From contig CM028129.1 in assembly GCA_016271365.2 (NCBI GenBank), positions 846,008,001 through 846,072,000 on the forward strand: a DNA stretch of 64,000 nucleotides. Reading direction: 5' to 3'. Of the stretch, positions 21,780-31,442 are shown piece after piece. This DNA is from Neoceratodus forsteri. Lineage: Eukaryota > Chordata > Ceratodontiformes > Ceratodontidae. The translations under genes and the position numbers were made by a program. Within the stretch, counting starts at the first letter, position 1. The number at the start of each line of letters is the position of its first letter. The notes under the pieces are model-generated. The model was not told the origin of the DNA. It saw only the letters and a program-made list of their open reading frames with translations, and made no database searches.

Positions 21780-22680
21780 ACAAGGTTCTCCTGCAGACAG
21801 GATGGCCATACAGGTCCTACAAAGCCAAAAAGGCATGCCACTGGCCATGCACAATGGCTATGTATACTGTAAGGACAAGGCAGGGCCGAAGAAGATCTAC
21901 TGGTGGTGCTCTGAAGCATGCAAGTACCACTGCCTTCCCTGTCTCCACACTGTCAGCTGTGTACGCCCTCACATGCTCTCGGAGGACACAGACCTATGTG
22001 TGACTGCTGGGGCAGCTCAAAGTCCACTATCCAACCCTGGCCCCTGCCATGGTCCTGCTTGACTTTGAGCACACCAGTTGGTGTGGTGTGGCCACAGTGT
22101 TCCCAGATACCTAAATACATGGATGTTTCTTCCACTTTTCGCAGACCCTGTGGTGCAAAATCCAGCAGTTCTCTGAGGTGCGGCAGAGGTACACGGGTGA
22201 CCCTGACTTCACCCTACTCCTCCGCATGCTGCTGGCACTTGCCTTTGTACCACCTGATGATGTGCCAGCAGTGTTTGAGGAGCTGCAGGAGTGGGAGTAT
22301 GTAGCAGCCAATGAGGATGTTCTCCAGCCTATCCTTGATTACTTTGAGGATACCTGGTCAGTTGCCCCACCGGGCAGTCTGGGCAATACCATGCCACCTT
22401 CCCTGTCACCCAGTGGAACTGCCATGGGGCGACCATCCAGGGCCTGGCAAGGATGAACAATACCATAGAAGGGTGGCACAGGTTCTTCAACACCTGCATG
22501 GGGTTATGCCACCCCAGCATTTGGTGTCTCCTCAAGTGCCTATGGGAGGAAGAGCATCTGGCCATCGTCCGCTCAGAACAACTAGTCTCGGGTGCAGAGT
22601 CCATGCAGGTCTGAAGGTGTTATCAGGATCTCAATGCCCAGATTGCATCTGTGGTCACAGAATATGGGACATGCAGCCAC
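21780..22680 (+). pseudogene. MULE transposase with N-terminal FLYWCH finger, internally deleted
   Basis: FLYWCH part, about 21,795-22,000: HNGYVYCKDKAGPKKIYWWC, then CKYHC and a later RPHML segment, fitting the C-C-H pattern of FLYWCH fingers. The transposase frame begins at 22,049: VLLDFEHTSWCG carries the second acidic catalytic residue (DFE), then GCFFHFSQTLWCKIQQF, RYTGDPDFTLLLRMLLALAF, VPPDDVPAVFEEL, LDYFEDTW and, after a frameshift, ARMNNTIEGWHRFFNTCMG and CHPSIWCLL. That block order is typical of MULE transposases with FLYWCH domains. About 200 residues holding the first catalytic Asp are missing between finger and DFE, and TAA at about 22,112 breaks the frame. A domesticated host gene is unlikely. 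Confidence 0.75.
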
Positions 22681-22689
22681 TAAAACTAC

Positions 22690-23945
22690 CTCCGTGGCCT
22701 CGCTCACAATTTCACCTTCCATGTGTGAGCAGGCACGGGTAGGCTAGTGGTGGGTGGTGTGCCTAATCAGTGCTGTGTGCGGCTGTAGCGCCCTGGTCAG
22801 CACCCTGCTTGTTCCCACCATGGCATTCCACCCATGTGCCCAGCAGTGTCCCCCATGGCATGGGCACACATTCTGTGCACTGCCAGCATACCACATTGAC
22901 CAGCAGTCGGGCAGGGCCACCCAAGTATGGGCACCCACTCTTTAATCGCAACCACCCCAGTCACTCTTCTGACCCCTCCACACATATGAGCCCCCAAGTG
23001 CACAGTCCGTTGCATATTTCCCCCCCGACACTGACTGTACCAGTGGACCTTACATCACCCTGGTGACCAGTGGACCCAAGCTTCCACCTATGTTTGAACC
23101 TGGCCATGTACTAATAGTCCCCCCCCATTCCCATCCATACTGTCGGTATGTGTTTGCCTGGTGGTCTAGTGGTTGTGCAACCCCCTCCTCAGCCCTGAAC
23201 CCCAGTCCCAGCAGCCCATACCCATCCTAGGTGATCTAGTGTCCCCCCAACAAATGCCCCATTAGCCTGCTCCGCCCACCCCCACAAACCCCGGCTAGGG
23301 TAGACTGTAATGGCCCACCTCTATACTCATGGCTGGCCTGCCCACTGTGCTGTCACTGACCAAGTGTGTTCATGCACATGAACATGCTCATTCATTGACA
23401 GCCAAGTGGGTGAGCTGGCCATGGAGGAGGAAGTAATGGGCCATGCCAGTCCACCAAGGCAGGGTTCAATGAAAGAGCGCTGTCGGCTGCTGCTGGGGAA
23501 TACTAAACCACATGGGATGGGTATGGTCTACTAAGGTGTTTGTGGCTGTGAATGGCACTCAGGAGTAACGCAGCTGCACCTTGGACTACACTGCAATTGT
23601 GGGTGACAAGGTGGATGGCATGCACTATTGCACAGCCATGAGTACATGCTGTGTGCCACCCACAGTGTGTCCGATGTGCATAGACACACCGAACGTGACA
23701 ATAGCCCATGCACATCACTGCCCCAGCAACTCAAGCCTGTGCAGGCACATCGTCGGGGGATGAGCAATAAATGCTGAGTCTGGGGTCGGGGGATGGGAGG
23801 GCAGTTGGACTCCAACTAGACCACCAGGCAATAGCGTTATGCCACGTAGGGTCGGCAAGGGAGGGGGGCTGTCATTGGATTTGTGCTGTGGCCACTGTCA
23901 CAGTTGCAACTCAGTTGTGCCAGGCACAACCCCTTTGACTATCGA
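22690..23945. other. No gene recognised; C-rich with two minisatellite units
   Basis: C-rich, probably the 3' part of the MULE-bearing segment. Two GTCTAGTG/GATCTAGTG minisatellite units lie near 23,165 and 23,230. No coding motif. Confidence 0.4.
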
Positions 23946-24275
23946 GGCCTAAGTGTAAAATTAAGTACTTAAACATGCTTGATTTTAAGAATTAAGAGGT
24001 TCAAATTAAGAATAAAATCAAGTAGAAAAAGGTGTTTAATTCGAGGAATTAATGGGTTAAAATTGAGCATAAAAGTAAGTACAAAACATCATTAATTGTC
24101 TAAATTTAAGAAGAAAAAATATATTTAAATTGTGCGCTCTGATTAAGGATGAATTAAGTAGACCTTGAGGATAAAAACCATTTAATTATTCACTTAACTA
24201 CCCATCTATTGTCAATGAAGAATTAAAGATAACATTAAGGGATTTGTAAGGATCGAAATTAAGGGATTCCTGTTT

Positions 24276-25030
24276 CATAGTGCCAGTCAGTATTTAGGCA
24301 TGTCTACTATGCGCTCCAGTCACCACTGCTCCACAGAGGGCTGCAGCCAAGATCTGCTTCCCCCATGGTTCCACATGCCAACCTGGGGTACTCTTGCCTG
24401 AGGGCTGCGCCCGATGATATATAGCATGAACTGTATTGTCTCTCTCTGGTGCCCACAGTAGTTTTAATCCCATTTATCCCTCTGGTTGGTGTACAGCCAC
24501 CCTCTCCACACCTCTGGACTATCTGAATATGCTTTAGCACTGAAAGCCTGACAATCTGACTTGCCTTTGTCTTGGAGTGCCCATGGAAAGCACAACCCCC
24601 CCAGCCACAATGTAAAAGGAGTGCTCATCCATTTGTCTGTGGTAGGGCCAGGCTGCCTCTGTGCACAGTATCCCAGTCTTGTAGTCACCCACTAGGCCAA
24701 CCTGATCAAACCTGGCCCCACTCCTTGTGTGAACAATTCAGGGCATGCTCCCCTCCCTCCTCCCACCCTGGCCGAAGTCTAGGCACTTTTGTTCCCCAAT
24801 TTAATCTTTTGTTAAGTGAGGATACTTGCTTTCATACAGTGATCCCCTTTTTAAGCTATGTAGCAGGTTTATATTAACAAAAGCACTTGCTCTGAAGTGA
24901 GGTTTTCTAGAGCCCTTTTCTGGTGAATCACAGGCAGCCTGAAGCAACCCATTTTGCCCTGTGTGTTCCTTTCCCATCTCACAGGAGTCTGAGTGTCCTC
25001 CATGTGGCAGTCAACAACATTCTCTACAGC
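24276..25030. other. No gene recognised
   Basis: Mixed-composition sequence right of the AT-rich candidate MULE end. No coding, tRNA-like or terminal-repeat motif recognised. Confidence 0.45.
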
Positions 25031-25530
25031 CACTCTAATTGGGATTACCTAAACCTCCCCCCCTAACCAAAGGAATAATTTCTGTAATGTGACCCAAGTT
25101 GTTAGGGGGTAAGTGGGGGTACCACTTCTTCTCTCTCCATTTCCCACAATTTCCCCTCACAGCCCTTATGTGAAATTGTATACCGTCACCGCAGTGACTC
25201 CCTGATGGCAAAGGCCAGCACAGTGCCAGGAATTGAGCAAAACCCATCCGTCACTGTATTGGTCTTTGCAGTGATCGGGATTGCATTGCTGGGTGATTGC
25301 CTCCCCCCTGATCCAACTCGACTCGGAGTTACAGTAGAATCCTAGAGACTGTGGGGTTCAGGGGGCATAGCCCCCTGATTGTGTGCACTGACATCCCCGT
25401 GGCTACAATGCCGACAGTCGGCATTGTAGCTGTCACTGTAGGGGATGTCGGCGCTAGCGCTGTTGAAGCGCTATAGGTAAACCATGTGAAATATACAGCA
25501 CAGCCACTCTCACTCTGCAGCATAGCAACA
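25031..25530 (-). repeat. Unnamed dispersed repeat with conserved hairpin, copy 1
   Basis: The minus strand of this segment matches the plus strand of 31,960-32,330: TATAGCGCTTCAACAGCGC against TATAGCGCTGCAACAGCAC, the hairpin core, GGGGGCTATGCCCCCTGAAC against AGGGGCTGTGCTCCCCAAAA, and ACTCCGAGTCGAG against a CTCTGAGTCGGAG-type end. No open frame is conserved. A non-autonomous DNA transposon is possible. Confidence 0.65.
25390..25449. repeat. Nested hairpin inside the dispersed repeat
   Basis: Perfect 14-bp arms GCTACAATGCCGAC (25,402-25,415) and GTCGGCATTGTAGC (25,417-25,430) around one base, enclosed by outer arms GACATCCCC (25,390-25,398) and GGGGATGTC (25,441-25,449). Confidence 0.95.
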
Positions 25531-25929
25531 GTGCAGTATAACAGGTTAGTTTAACAGTAACAGGGTGCAAAACATCAAGGCCTTCCTCAGCCTGCAGAAT
25601 CCCAACAAAACAATGTAATTAGTCACTTTAAAAACAGGATGTGAAGGGTGCACAAGTTAGCTGCAGTTGTGGCCCAGTCATCTGAAGGCATCACCATTCA
25701 GTGCAGTAAAAGTAGAATTGCCCAGCCTCAAAAACTAACATGCTTAAGTCAGTTTTGCAGTGTCACTTTGGACTCACTGAGGCCACCTCAGTTTTAGCCT
25801 TGGGGCTCGCTTTCATTTTCTGGGTCTGGGCATCCCTAACTGTGCTAGATGCTGCTGCTGCCTGCCACATTGCTTTGCTAAGGAGACAATGTGCCATGGT
25901 GAGTAGTCTGGGAGCGCCTTAAGCACTGG
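25531..25929. other. No gene recognised
   Basis: Between the dispersed repeat and the L1/Tx1 ORF1 remnant. Possibly further L1 3' sequence, but no ORF2 motif is visible. Confidence 0.35.
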
Positions 25930-26164
25930 GTCTCACAACTGCTTTAGGAGCAGTTTTGCCATGGCCAAACATCTGTAATATGCAGCCCTATTCTCAGTAT
26001 ATATTTTAAATTGTGTAGGGGCTATGATCTGCATCTTCACATTCTTACTGAGCAGATCTTTTTTGAATAGCATGAAAGGTATTTTGTTTGAACAAAATAA
26101 AAGAGGTAAAATCATGCTCAGAGTACAGCTTATCATCCTCAAAGACCACCTCCTTTGTCCCCAG
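25930..26164 (-). pseudogene. L1/Tx1-type ORF1, C-terminal half (left of the Gypsy insertion)
   Basis: Continues the ORF1 seen at 31,442-30,854 on the far side of the Gypsy element. The minus strand reads LGTKEVVFEDDKLY, then DFTSFILFKQNTFHAIQKR, comparable to the ORF1 C-terminal domain. Stops follow. The break falls inside the RRM/C-terminal junction exactly at the LTR. Confidence 0.6.
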
Positions 26165-26365
26165 TGTTATGTATGTGAAATGGTAATGCATTGCATTACT
26201 CTGCCACTTGAGGGCAGCATTCCGATATGTGTAAGCTAGAAAGAGAGCAGACAGAGAGTGTTGTTGTTGAGAGAGAGAGGCTCCTGAATAAAAATGAAAG
26301 CTGCTCTATTCCTGTTGCAGTGTGAGTTTGTTGAACAAGACTAGATTAAATGTTAGAACATAACA
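26165..26365 (+). repeat. 5' LTR of the complete Gypsy element
   Basis: Begins TGTTATGTATG and ends AACATAACA. It contains a GAATAAAAATGAAAG polyadenylation-like stretch near 26,285. Mismatches with the 3' LTR are transitions and transversions only, no indels. Confidence 0.96.
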
Positions 26366-26486
26366 TAATTGGCAACGCGGTGTTTAGTTACTCTCCGGTA
26401 CCTTACCAGAACGAACTACAACTGTGAAGTTTTTCCTGAGACGTAACTTTTGGACCCAAGAGTGAACCTGCGAGAAACACAAAAAG

Positions 26487-27233
26487 ATGGCTGCGACTAT
26501 AGGACATATTGATGCCTTTGATGAAAATGTGGAACAGTGGACAACTTATATTGAGAGATTTGGACATTTTGTCACAGCAAATGATATAAGTGATGAAAAA
26601 CAAGTGGCTGTGTTACTGAGTGTCATGGGCAGCACAACGTACAGTTTGCTGAGAAGTCTAATAGCGCCAGAAAAGCCCGGGGAGAAAACTTTTGCCAGTA
26701 TTGTGGAGGTCTTACAGACACATTTCTCTCCTAAGCCTCTGGTGATTGCTGAAAGATTTCGCTTTCACAAACGGAATCAAGCAGAGGGTGAGTCTGTTGC
26801 GCAGTATGTGGCTGTTCTAAAAAAATTAGCTGAGCATTGTGAGTTTGGCACCCATTTAGATGATGTCCTCCGGGACAGATCTGTGTGTGGTTTGAAAAGT
26901 GAAGCGACACAGAAGCGTCTTTTAATGGAGGCGGGACTGACATGCAAGAAAGCGATCGAGATTGCTGTATCGATGGAAACAGCTGCACGGGAGGCTCAGC
27001 ACTTAAGTGATTCCCTGAAAGTAAATGCTATATCCTTCTCTTCTCCCATGAAGCCTAATAAATGTGATCATTGTGGCAAGGCTAATCACAGTGATAAGGA
27101 TTGCTGGTTTAAAGAACAGACATGTCATAACTGTGGGAAGAAGGGCCACTTTGGGCGAGTGTGCAGAGGGAAAAGAAAGGAGGGGAAACCAATGGAAGCA
27201 AAGGGAAGCAATTTGCGAAATGTAGAAAGATAG
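26487..27233 (+). CDS. gag: Gypsy Gag polyprotein (248 aa, open)
   Basis: Structural protein of the retrotransposon particle. The frame is open from ATG 26,487, 121 bp after the 5' LTR. The N-terminal part is a capsid of retrotransposon Gag type (WTTYIERFGHFV, then FASIVEVLQTHFSPKP, ERFRFHKRNQ, AQYVAVLKKLAEHCEFG, VLRDRSVCGLK). The C-terminus has two CCHC zinc knuckles of the form CX2CX4HX4C: CDHCGKANHSDKDC and CHNCGKKGHFGRVC, used for RNA packaging. Length suits a compact Gypsy Gag. It ends at TAG 27,231-27,233 and overlaps the protease frame, which lies in the -1 frame. I see no canonical slippery heptamer in the overlap, so how pol is expressed is unclear. Confidence 0.92.
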   Translation: MAATIGHIDAFDENVEQWTTYIERFGHFVTANDISDEKQVAVLLSVMGSTTYSLLRSLIAPEKPGEKTFASIVEVLQTHFSPKPLVIAERFRFHKRNQAEGESVAQYVAVLKKLAEHCEFGTHLDDVLRDRSVCGLKSEATQKRLLMEAGLTCKKAIEIAVSMETAAREAQHLSDSLKVNAISFSSPMKPNKCDHCGKANHSDKDCWFKEQTCHNCGKKGHFGRVCRGKRKEGKPMEAKGSNLRNVER

Positions 27234-27727
27234 AAGTACATTGTGTGGAAACACAGGGAACATGCAGTGATGACACTGATACTGAATTAGCATTGCACGT
27301 GCTGACTCTTAAAGGGGAAACGGCAACCATCTGTGTAACACCTGAAATTGAAGGGAAACCACTGAAAATGGAATTGGACACAGGGCCTGCAGTCTCATTG
27401 ATTTCTACAGACAAGTATGAAACTATGTTGAGACATCTACCCCTGAAAACGACCGACGTTGTACTGAGGACATACAATGGCGAGGCAATTTCACCTGAAG
27501 GTGTCATCAAGGTGCAGGTAAAAATAAATGGGCAAATGGCACTACTGCCTTTGTACGTGGTTAAAGGTAACTACCCTTCACTCTTAGGCAGGGAATGGCT
27601 GAAGAAAATACGCCTCAACTGGCAGGAGATAAGGACTGTGAATACGGGTGACCATAACACTCTGGAAGCAGTGTTGCAAAACATGCTCCTTTATTCAAGG
27701 GGAGCTAGGCACAATGAAGGACATTGA
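27161..27727 (+). CDS. pol: Gypsy protease (N-terminal part of Pol)
   Basis: This frame is -1 relative to gag and overlaps its end. The aspartic protease motif is LDTGPAVSLIS, in which DTG is the catalytic triad (DTGAAVSL in most relatives). Downstream lie LLPLYVVKGNYPSLLGREWL, where the GREWL block is typical of the flap-to-C-terminal region of Gypsy proteases. The frame stops just before the RT because of a frameshift near 27,727; in the next frame the connection (ARVF, then the FV-PA segment) is still readable up to the RT. Confidence 0.88.
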   Translation: MQREKKGGETNGSKGKQFAKCRKIEVHCVETQGTCSDDTDTELALHVLTLKGETATICVTPEIEGKPLKMELDTGPAVSLISTDKYETMLRHLPLKTTDVVLRTYNGEAISPEGVIKVQVKINGQMALLPLYVVKGNYPSLLGREWLKKIRLNWQEIRTVNTGDHNTLEAVLQNMLLYSRGARHNEGH

Positions 27728-27785
27728 GGCAAGAGTGTTTTGAAGCCACAGCACAAACAAAGTTTTGTCAACCTGCTAGTACCTT

Positions 27786-28990
27786 ATGCACTCAGACCGA
27801 AGTGGAGCCGAATTAACTCGCCTAACCGAAGCTGGAGTCTTGTCACCTGTACAGTGCAGTGACTGGGCAACGCCAGTAGTGCCAGTGGTAAAGAAAGATG
27901 GTTTCGTGCGAATATGTGGAGACTTTAAAGTAACCATAAATCCAGTTCTGTGTGTGGAACAGTATCCGATTCCACGCATCAAAGACTTGTTTGCATCCCT
28001 GGCACAGGGCCAACGCTTCAGTAAGCTGGATTTGTCACATGCTTATCTACAAATGAAAGTAGATGAAAACTCAAGGAAATATCCCACAATAACCACCCAA
28101 AAGGGTCTCTTCTGCTATAATCGCCTACTTTTTGGCATTGCATCAGCTCCAGCCATATTTCAGCGAGCTATGAACCAGGTTTTTCGAGGTCTTCCAAATG
28201 TTCACTGTTACCTGGATGATATACTGGTGACTGGAAGGAATGATGCAGAGCACCTAAAGAACCTGGATGCAGTTCTGCAGTGATTGGAAGATTTTGGCTT
28301 GCATGTCCAGAAGGAGAAGTGTGAATTTTCAAGACTTCATTGGAGTACTTGGGCCATACCATAGATGCAGCGGGCTTACACAAATCGCCTGAGAAAGAAA
28401 AAGCGATTGTGGACACCCAAGCACCGGAAAATGTGAGCCAGTTATGGTCGTTCTTGGGCCTGTTAAATTATTATGGCAGATTTATTCCTAATCTGGCTAC
28501 GATTCTCAACCCACTAAATGGCTTGCTGTGCAAGGGGAAGTCCTGGTGTTGGACAAAGGACTGTGAGAGTGTGTTTAAGAAGGCTAAAAAGCAGCTTGTT
28601 TCGCAAGATATGCTCATTCACTATAATCCACAGCTGAGCATCAGACTGGCATGTGATGCCTCACCTTATGGGGTGGGAGCAGTTCTTTCTCATGTTCTAC
28701 CGAATAGGGACGAAAAGCCAATTGCCTTTGCATCCTGAACTCTCAGCAAAGCTGAACAAAACTATGCCCAAATTGAGAGAGAAGCGTTGGCAATAGTGTT
28801 CAGAGTTCCTAAATTCCACCAATACCTTTATGATTAGGAATTCACTCCTCACTGATCACTGTCCCTCACGACCATTTTCAGCCCCCACAAAGGTATTCCT
28901 TCCATGGCAGCAGCCAGAATGCAACGTTAGCTCTCTTGTTATCAGCTCACAACTACCGCATTGAATACAAGTAGGCGGCTCTTCATGGCA
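27786..28990 (+). pseudogene. pol: Gypsy reverse transcriptase and RNase H (broken)
   Basis: RT at 27,786-28,283: LTEAGVLSPVQCSDWATPVV, FSKLDLSHAYLQM (motif A, catalytic Asp), LLFGIASAPAIFQRAMNQV and YLDDILVTG (YxDD box at about 28,209-28,220). A TGA at about 28,281 ends the frame where a sense codon is expected. After a frameshift, connection and RNase H follow at 28,340-28,830: FLGLLNYYGRFIPNLA, IRLACDASPYGVGAVLSH (first RNase H Asp) and LSKAEQNYAQIEREALAIVF (Glu). More stops occur at 28,736 and about 28,840. Active-site residues mostly survive, but no continuous enzyme can be read. Confidence 0.9.
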
Positions 28991-29010
28991 ATGCTGATGG
29001 GCTCTCAAGA

Positions 29011-30456
29011 TTGCCTCTGCAGGTAGCCCACAGTGACAAAGTGGACACTGTCAATGTCTTCTACATCAGTCAGCTTGAGAAATTACCTATCACAAGTTCT
29101 GAAATTAAAAAGGAGACAAAAGTTGATCCTGTGTTGTCTCGAGTCTTGGACTTATTAACAAAAGGGAATTTTACTGTGAACCAGAACATTCACGGTGAGT
29201 TATCACCATTCTGCATCAGACGTAATAAGCTTTCAGTACAGCAAGGTTGCTTGATGTGGGGTGTCCGGGTGATTGTCCCTTCAAAACTACATATTCGTGT
29301 TCTGGATAAGCTACATGTAGGACACCCGGGCGTAGTGAGAATGAAGGCTTTAGCTAGAAGCTATATTTGGTGGCCAGGGATTGATTTGCAAATTGAGCAA
29401 CAAGCAAAAACATGCACTTGTCAGCATGTTCAGAAAATGCCGTGTCCCTCACTTCTACATTCCTGGATGTGGCCAGGTGCACCGTGGCAGTGCATTCATG
29501 TAGATTTTGCAGGGCCGTGGGAGGGACACATGTACTTAGTTGTTGTAGATGCCCACTCAAAGTGGCCCGAAATTCAAGTCATGGACACTACTACTACCAG
29601 TAAGACCATTCAAGTGCTGTGAGGACTATTTAGCCATTACGGGATTCCTGAACAGCTGGTCAGTGATAATGGACCACAATTTATTTTTAGTGACTTTGTA
29701 GCATTTTTGAAGTCCAATGGTGTGAGGCATATTCGTAGTGCCCCATATCACCCCTCGAGTAATGGTCTAGCAGAGCGTTTTGTGCAAACCATGAAGAATG
29801 CTCTGAAATCGGTGGGGGGGTTATTGACCTTACAACACAAGTTGGATAACTTCCTGCTGGCATACCGAAATACACCCCATACTACAACAAAGGAATCTCC
29901 AGCAATGTTGTTTTTTCGACGTAAGCTTCGCTCCCGTCTTGATTTGCTTAAGCCAGATGTGGCATCAGAGGTTTTGAAGAACCAAGAATCTCAAATACTA
30001 TGCCGACAAGCTCGTTCAAAGGACAGGCAGTTCATTGTTGGTCAAGAAGTGCTTGTTCGAGATTACCGGAAGGGGAAAAAGTGGACCTCTGGTGTGGTGA
30101 CATCTCAGACGGGTCCAGTGTCATATACAGTTGATGTTGAATCTGGAGTGAAATGGAAATGTCATGCTGAACAGCTCCTAGATCTTCAACAGCGCACAGA
30201 TGGGGACAACTCAAGGGAAGAAAACCCATGGGAAATATGGATTCCATCTGCCATAGCTTGCAGGAGCCCCACTACGGAAGTCTCAACACCTTCTGAAGCT
30301 GTAGAGCAGGAGGTGGAGAGGAGCAATGGTGAGGCTGTACAACCACCAACCGAGGATCAGAGGGAGGTACCAGACAGGGCAGCCATGCCAAGGGTTGCTC
30401 ATGAGAGACGTTATCCATGCCGAATTTCAAAACCTCCAGATCGTTTGAACCTGTGA
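29011..30456 (+). pseudogene. pol: Gypsy integrase (one in-frame stop)
   Basis: Zinc-binding N-terminus: LDKLHVGHPGVVRMKALARS, YIWWPGID and CTCQHV (HHCC type). Catalytic core: HVDFAGPWEGHMYLVVVDAH gives the first Asp; TGA at 29,620 interrupts; GIPEQLVSDNGPQF gives the second Asp; HPSSNGLAERFVQTMKNAL gives the Glu. The C-terminus has the GPY/F-like module (GQEVLVRD, then QTGPVSYTVD) and a basic tail to the stop at 30,456. Apart from the single TGA, frame 29,011-30,456 is continuous, so this is the best-preserved pol segment. Confidence 0.92.
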
Positions 30457-30652
30457 GACATTTAAAAGGAACAAAATGTTTTGTGTAGTTAGAGAGCCAG
30501 ATCAGATTATTGGGGCAGAATAATCCCCTTGACTGGTTCGAGGCCTGGGGCAGTCTACCCCCTACCTCTAGCATAGTATGAACCATCTTAATAATAGTGA
30601 ATAATGCTAATACTTGTTCATTTGGTAACAATATAATTTAGTGGGGAGGAAA
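30457..30652 (+). other. Gypsy 3' leader with polypurine tract
   Basis: Non-coding stretch between the integrase stop and the 3' LTR. It ends in GTGGGGAGGAAA at 30,641-30,652, which has the position and composition of the polypurine tract priming plus-strand DNA synthesis. Confidence 0.8.
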
Positions 30653-30853
30653 TGTTATGTATGTGAAATGGTAATGCATTGCGTTACTCTGCCACTTGAG
30701 GGCAGCATTCCGATATGTGTAAGCTAGAAAGAGAGCCGACAAAGAGTGTTGTTGTTGAGAGACAGAGGCTCCTGAATAAAAATGAAAGCTGCTCTATTCC
30801 TGTTGCAGTGTGAGTTTGTTGAACAAGACCAGATTAAATGTTAGAACATAACA
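30653..30853 (+). repeat. 3' LTR of the complete Gypsy element
   Basis: Same length and ends as the 5' LTR (TGTTATG...AACATAACA). By eye it differs at five positions, consistent with a fairly recent, but not current, insertion. Confidence 0.96.
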
Positions 30854-31442
30854 CCCGGGCTCTATACAAAACTTTTGTCTTAGTGCGATAGTCCAGAAAG
30901 TGCAGAACCAGTGAGCATGGCCTGGCTTTAGCATCTGAGGGTTGCAAGACCAGCACCCTGTGGGTGCACTTAATTTGAAGTGCTTCTTCTTTGAGGAATG
31001 ACAGGATCTTTCTGAGGAAGGACTCCATAAATACCTTCATTTCTGCTACCTGTGCCTTACGGTAGATCATGTATGTGGATATTGTTCTACCAGAAGCGGA
31101 GCTCCAGGTCATCCAATTGTTCCGTGAGCTCCCTCCCAGTGGTGCAGGTACCGGAGGGCGGTGGCATTCTGGTCCACCATGGCCAAGGTTTCTGTAAAAC
31201 TTCCATCTAGGTCCAATGTACACTGTTGCAGATTTGTAGGCCTTTAGCGGTGTTATTTACAAAGTCCCAATTCTATCCATCAAGGAGTTTCGGTTTGTTA
31301 ACTCGAAGAAGAGTATTTTTAACATCTGTTTAGTTTTGGTGACACTTCTTTCAGTCTTATCCCTGCTCAGACTGCTGATGGAGCTGGATTGCTCAGAGTG
31401 GAACCTGCTGTGGCTGTCACCTCTCGCCAGCATGGCCGACAT
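30854..31442 (-). pseudogene. L1/Tx1-type ORF1, N-terminal half (right of the Gypsy insertion)
   Basis: Starts at MSAMLARGDSH (31,442), continues through a Ser-rich, probably coiled segment, and reaches the RRM-like part with LQIKCTHRVLVLQPSDAKAR and RPCSLVLHFLDYRTKTKVLY, the counterpart of ERAHR...RPRxxIxxFLNYKxK in the copy at 3.1-3.9 kb. Frame breaks occur near 31,250 and in the region 31,220-31,010. The reading frame is cut by the Gypsy 3' LTR at 30,853 and continues at 26,164. Confidence 0.72.

Larger units (their letters stand above)
20785..24275 (+). mobile_element. Probable decayed MULE (Mutator-like) DNA transposon
   Basis: The core holds a FLYWCH-like finger and the C-terminal half of a MULE transposase (21,780-22,680). 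Both sides carry similar AT-rich sequence dense in TTAAG/CTTAA words: left 20,790-20,840 (ATTAAGTACTAAAATG, TTTAATTTTAGGGATTAAG) and right 23,950-24,275 (AATTAAGTACTTAAACATG, GAATTAAGAGG, ATTAAGGGATT). MULEs typically have long terminal inverted repeats, and these flanks are candidates, though I could not align them exactly or find a 9-bp target duplication. Boundaries are approximate. Confidence 0.4.
26165..30853 (+). mobile_element. Complete Ty3/Gypsy LTR retrotransposon (4,689 bp)
   Basis: Two 201-bp LTRs (26,165-26,365 and 30,653-30,853) flank gag, protease, RT, RNase H and integrase in Ty3/Gypsy order. A primer-site-like TGGCAACGCGG lies 4 bp after the 5' LTR, and a purine tract sits directly before the 3' LTR. 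Flanking pentamers CCCAG (26,160-26,164) and CCCGG (30,854-30,858) look like a 5-bp target duplication with one change. LTRs differ at 5 of 201 positions by my count. pol has several stops and frameshifts. The integrase type resembles vertebrate elements annotated as K02A2.6-like; clade assignment is tentative. Confidence 0.93.

Noticed and set aside
26487..30456. Domesticated Gag-Pol host gene
   Set aside because: Paired LTRs, purine tract, likely target duplication and multiple stops in pol show an ordinary decaying insertion.
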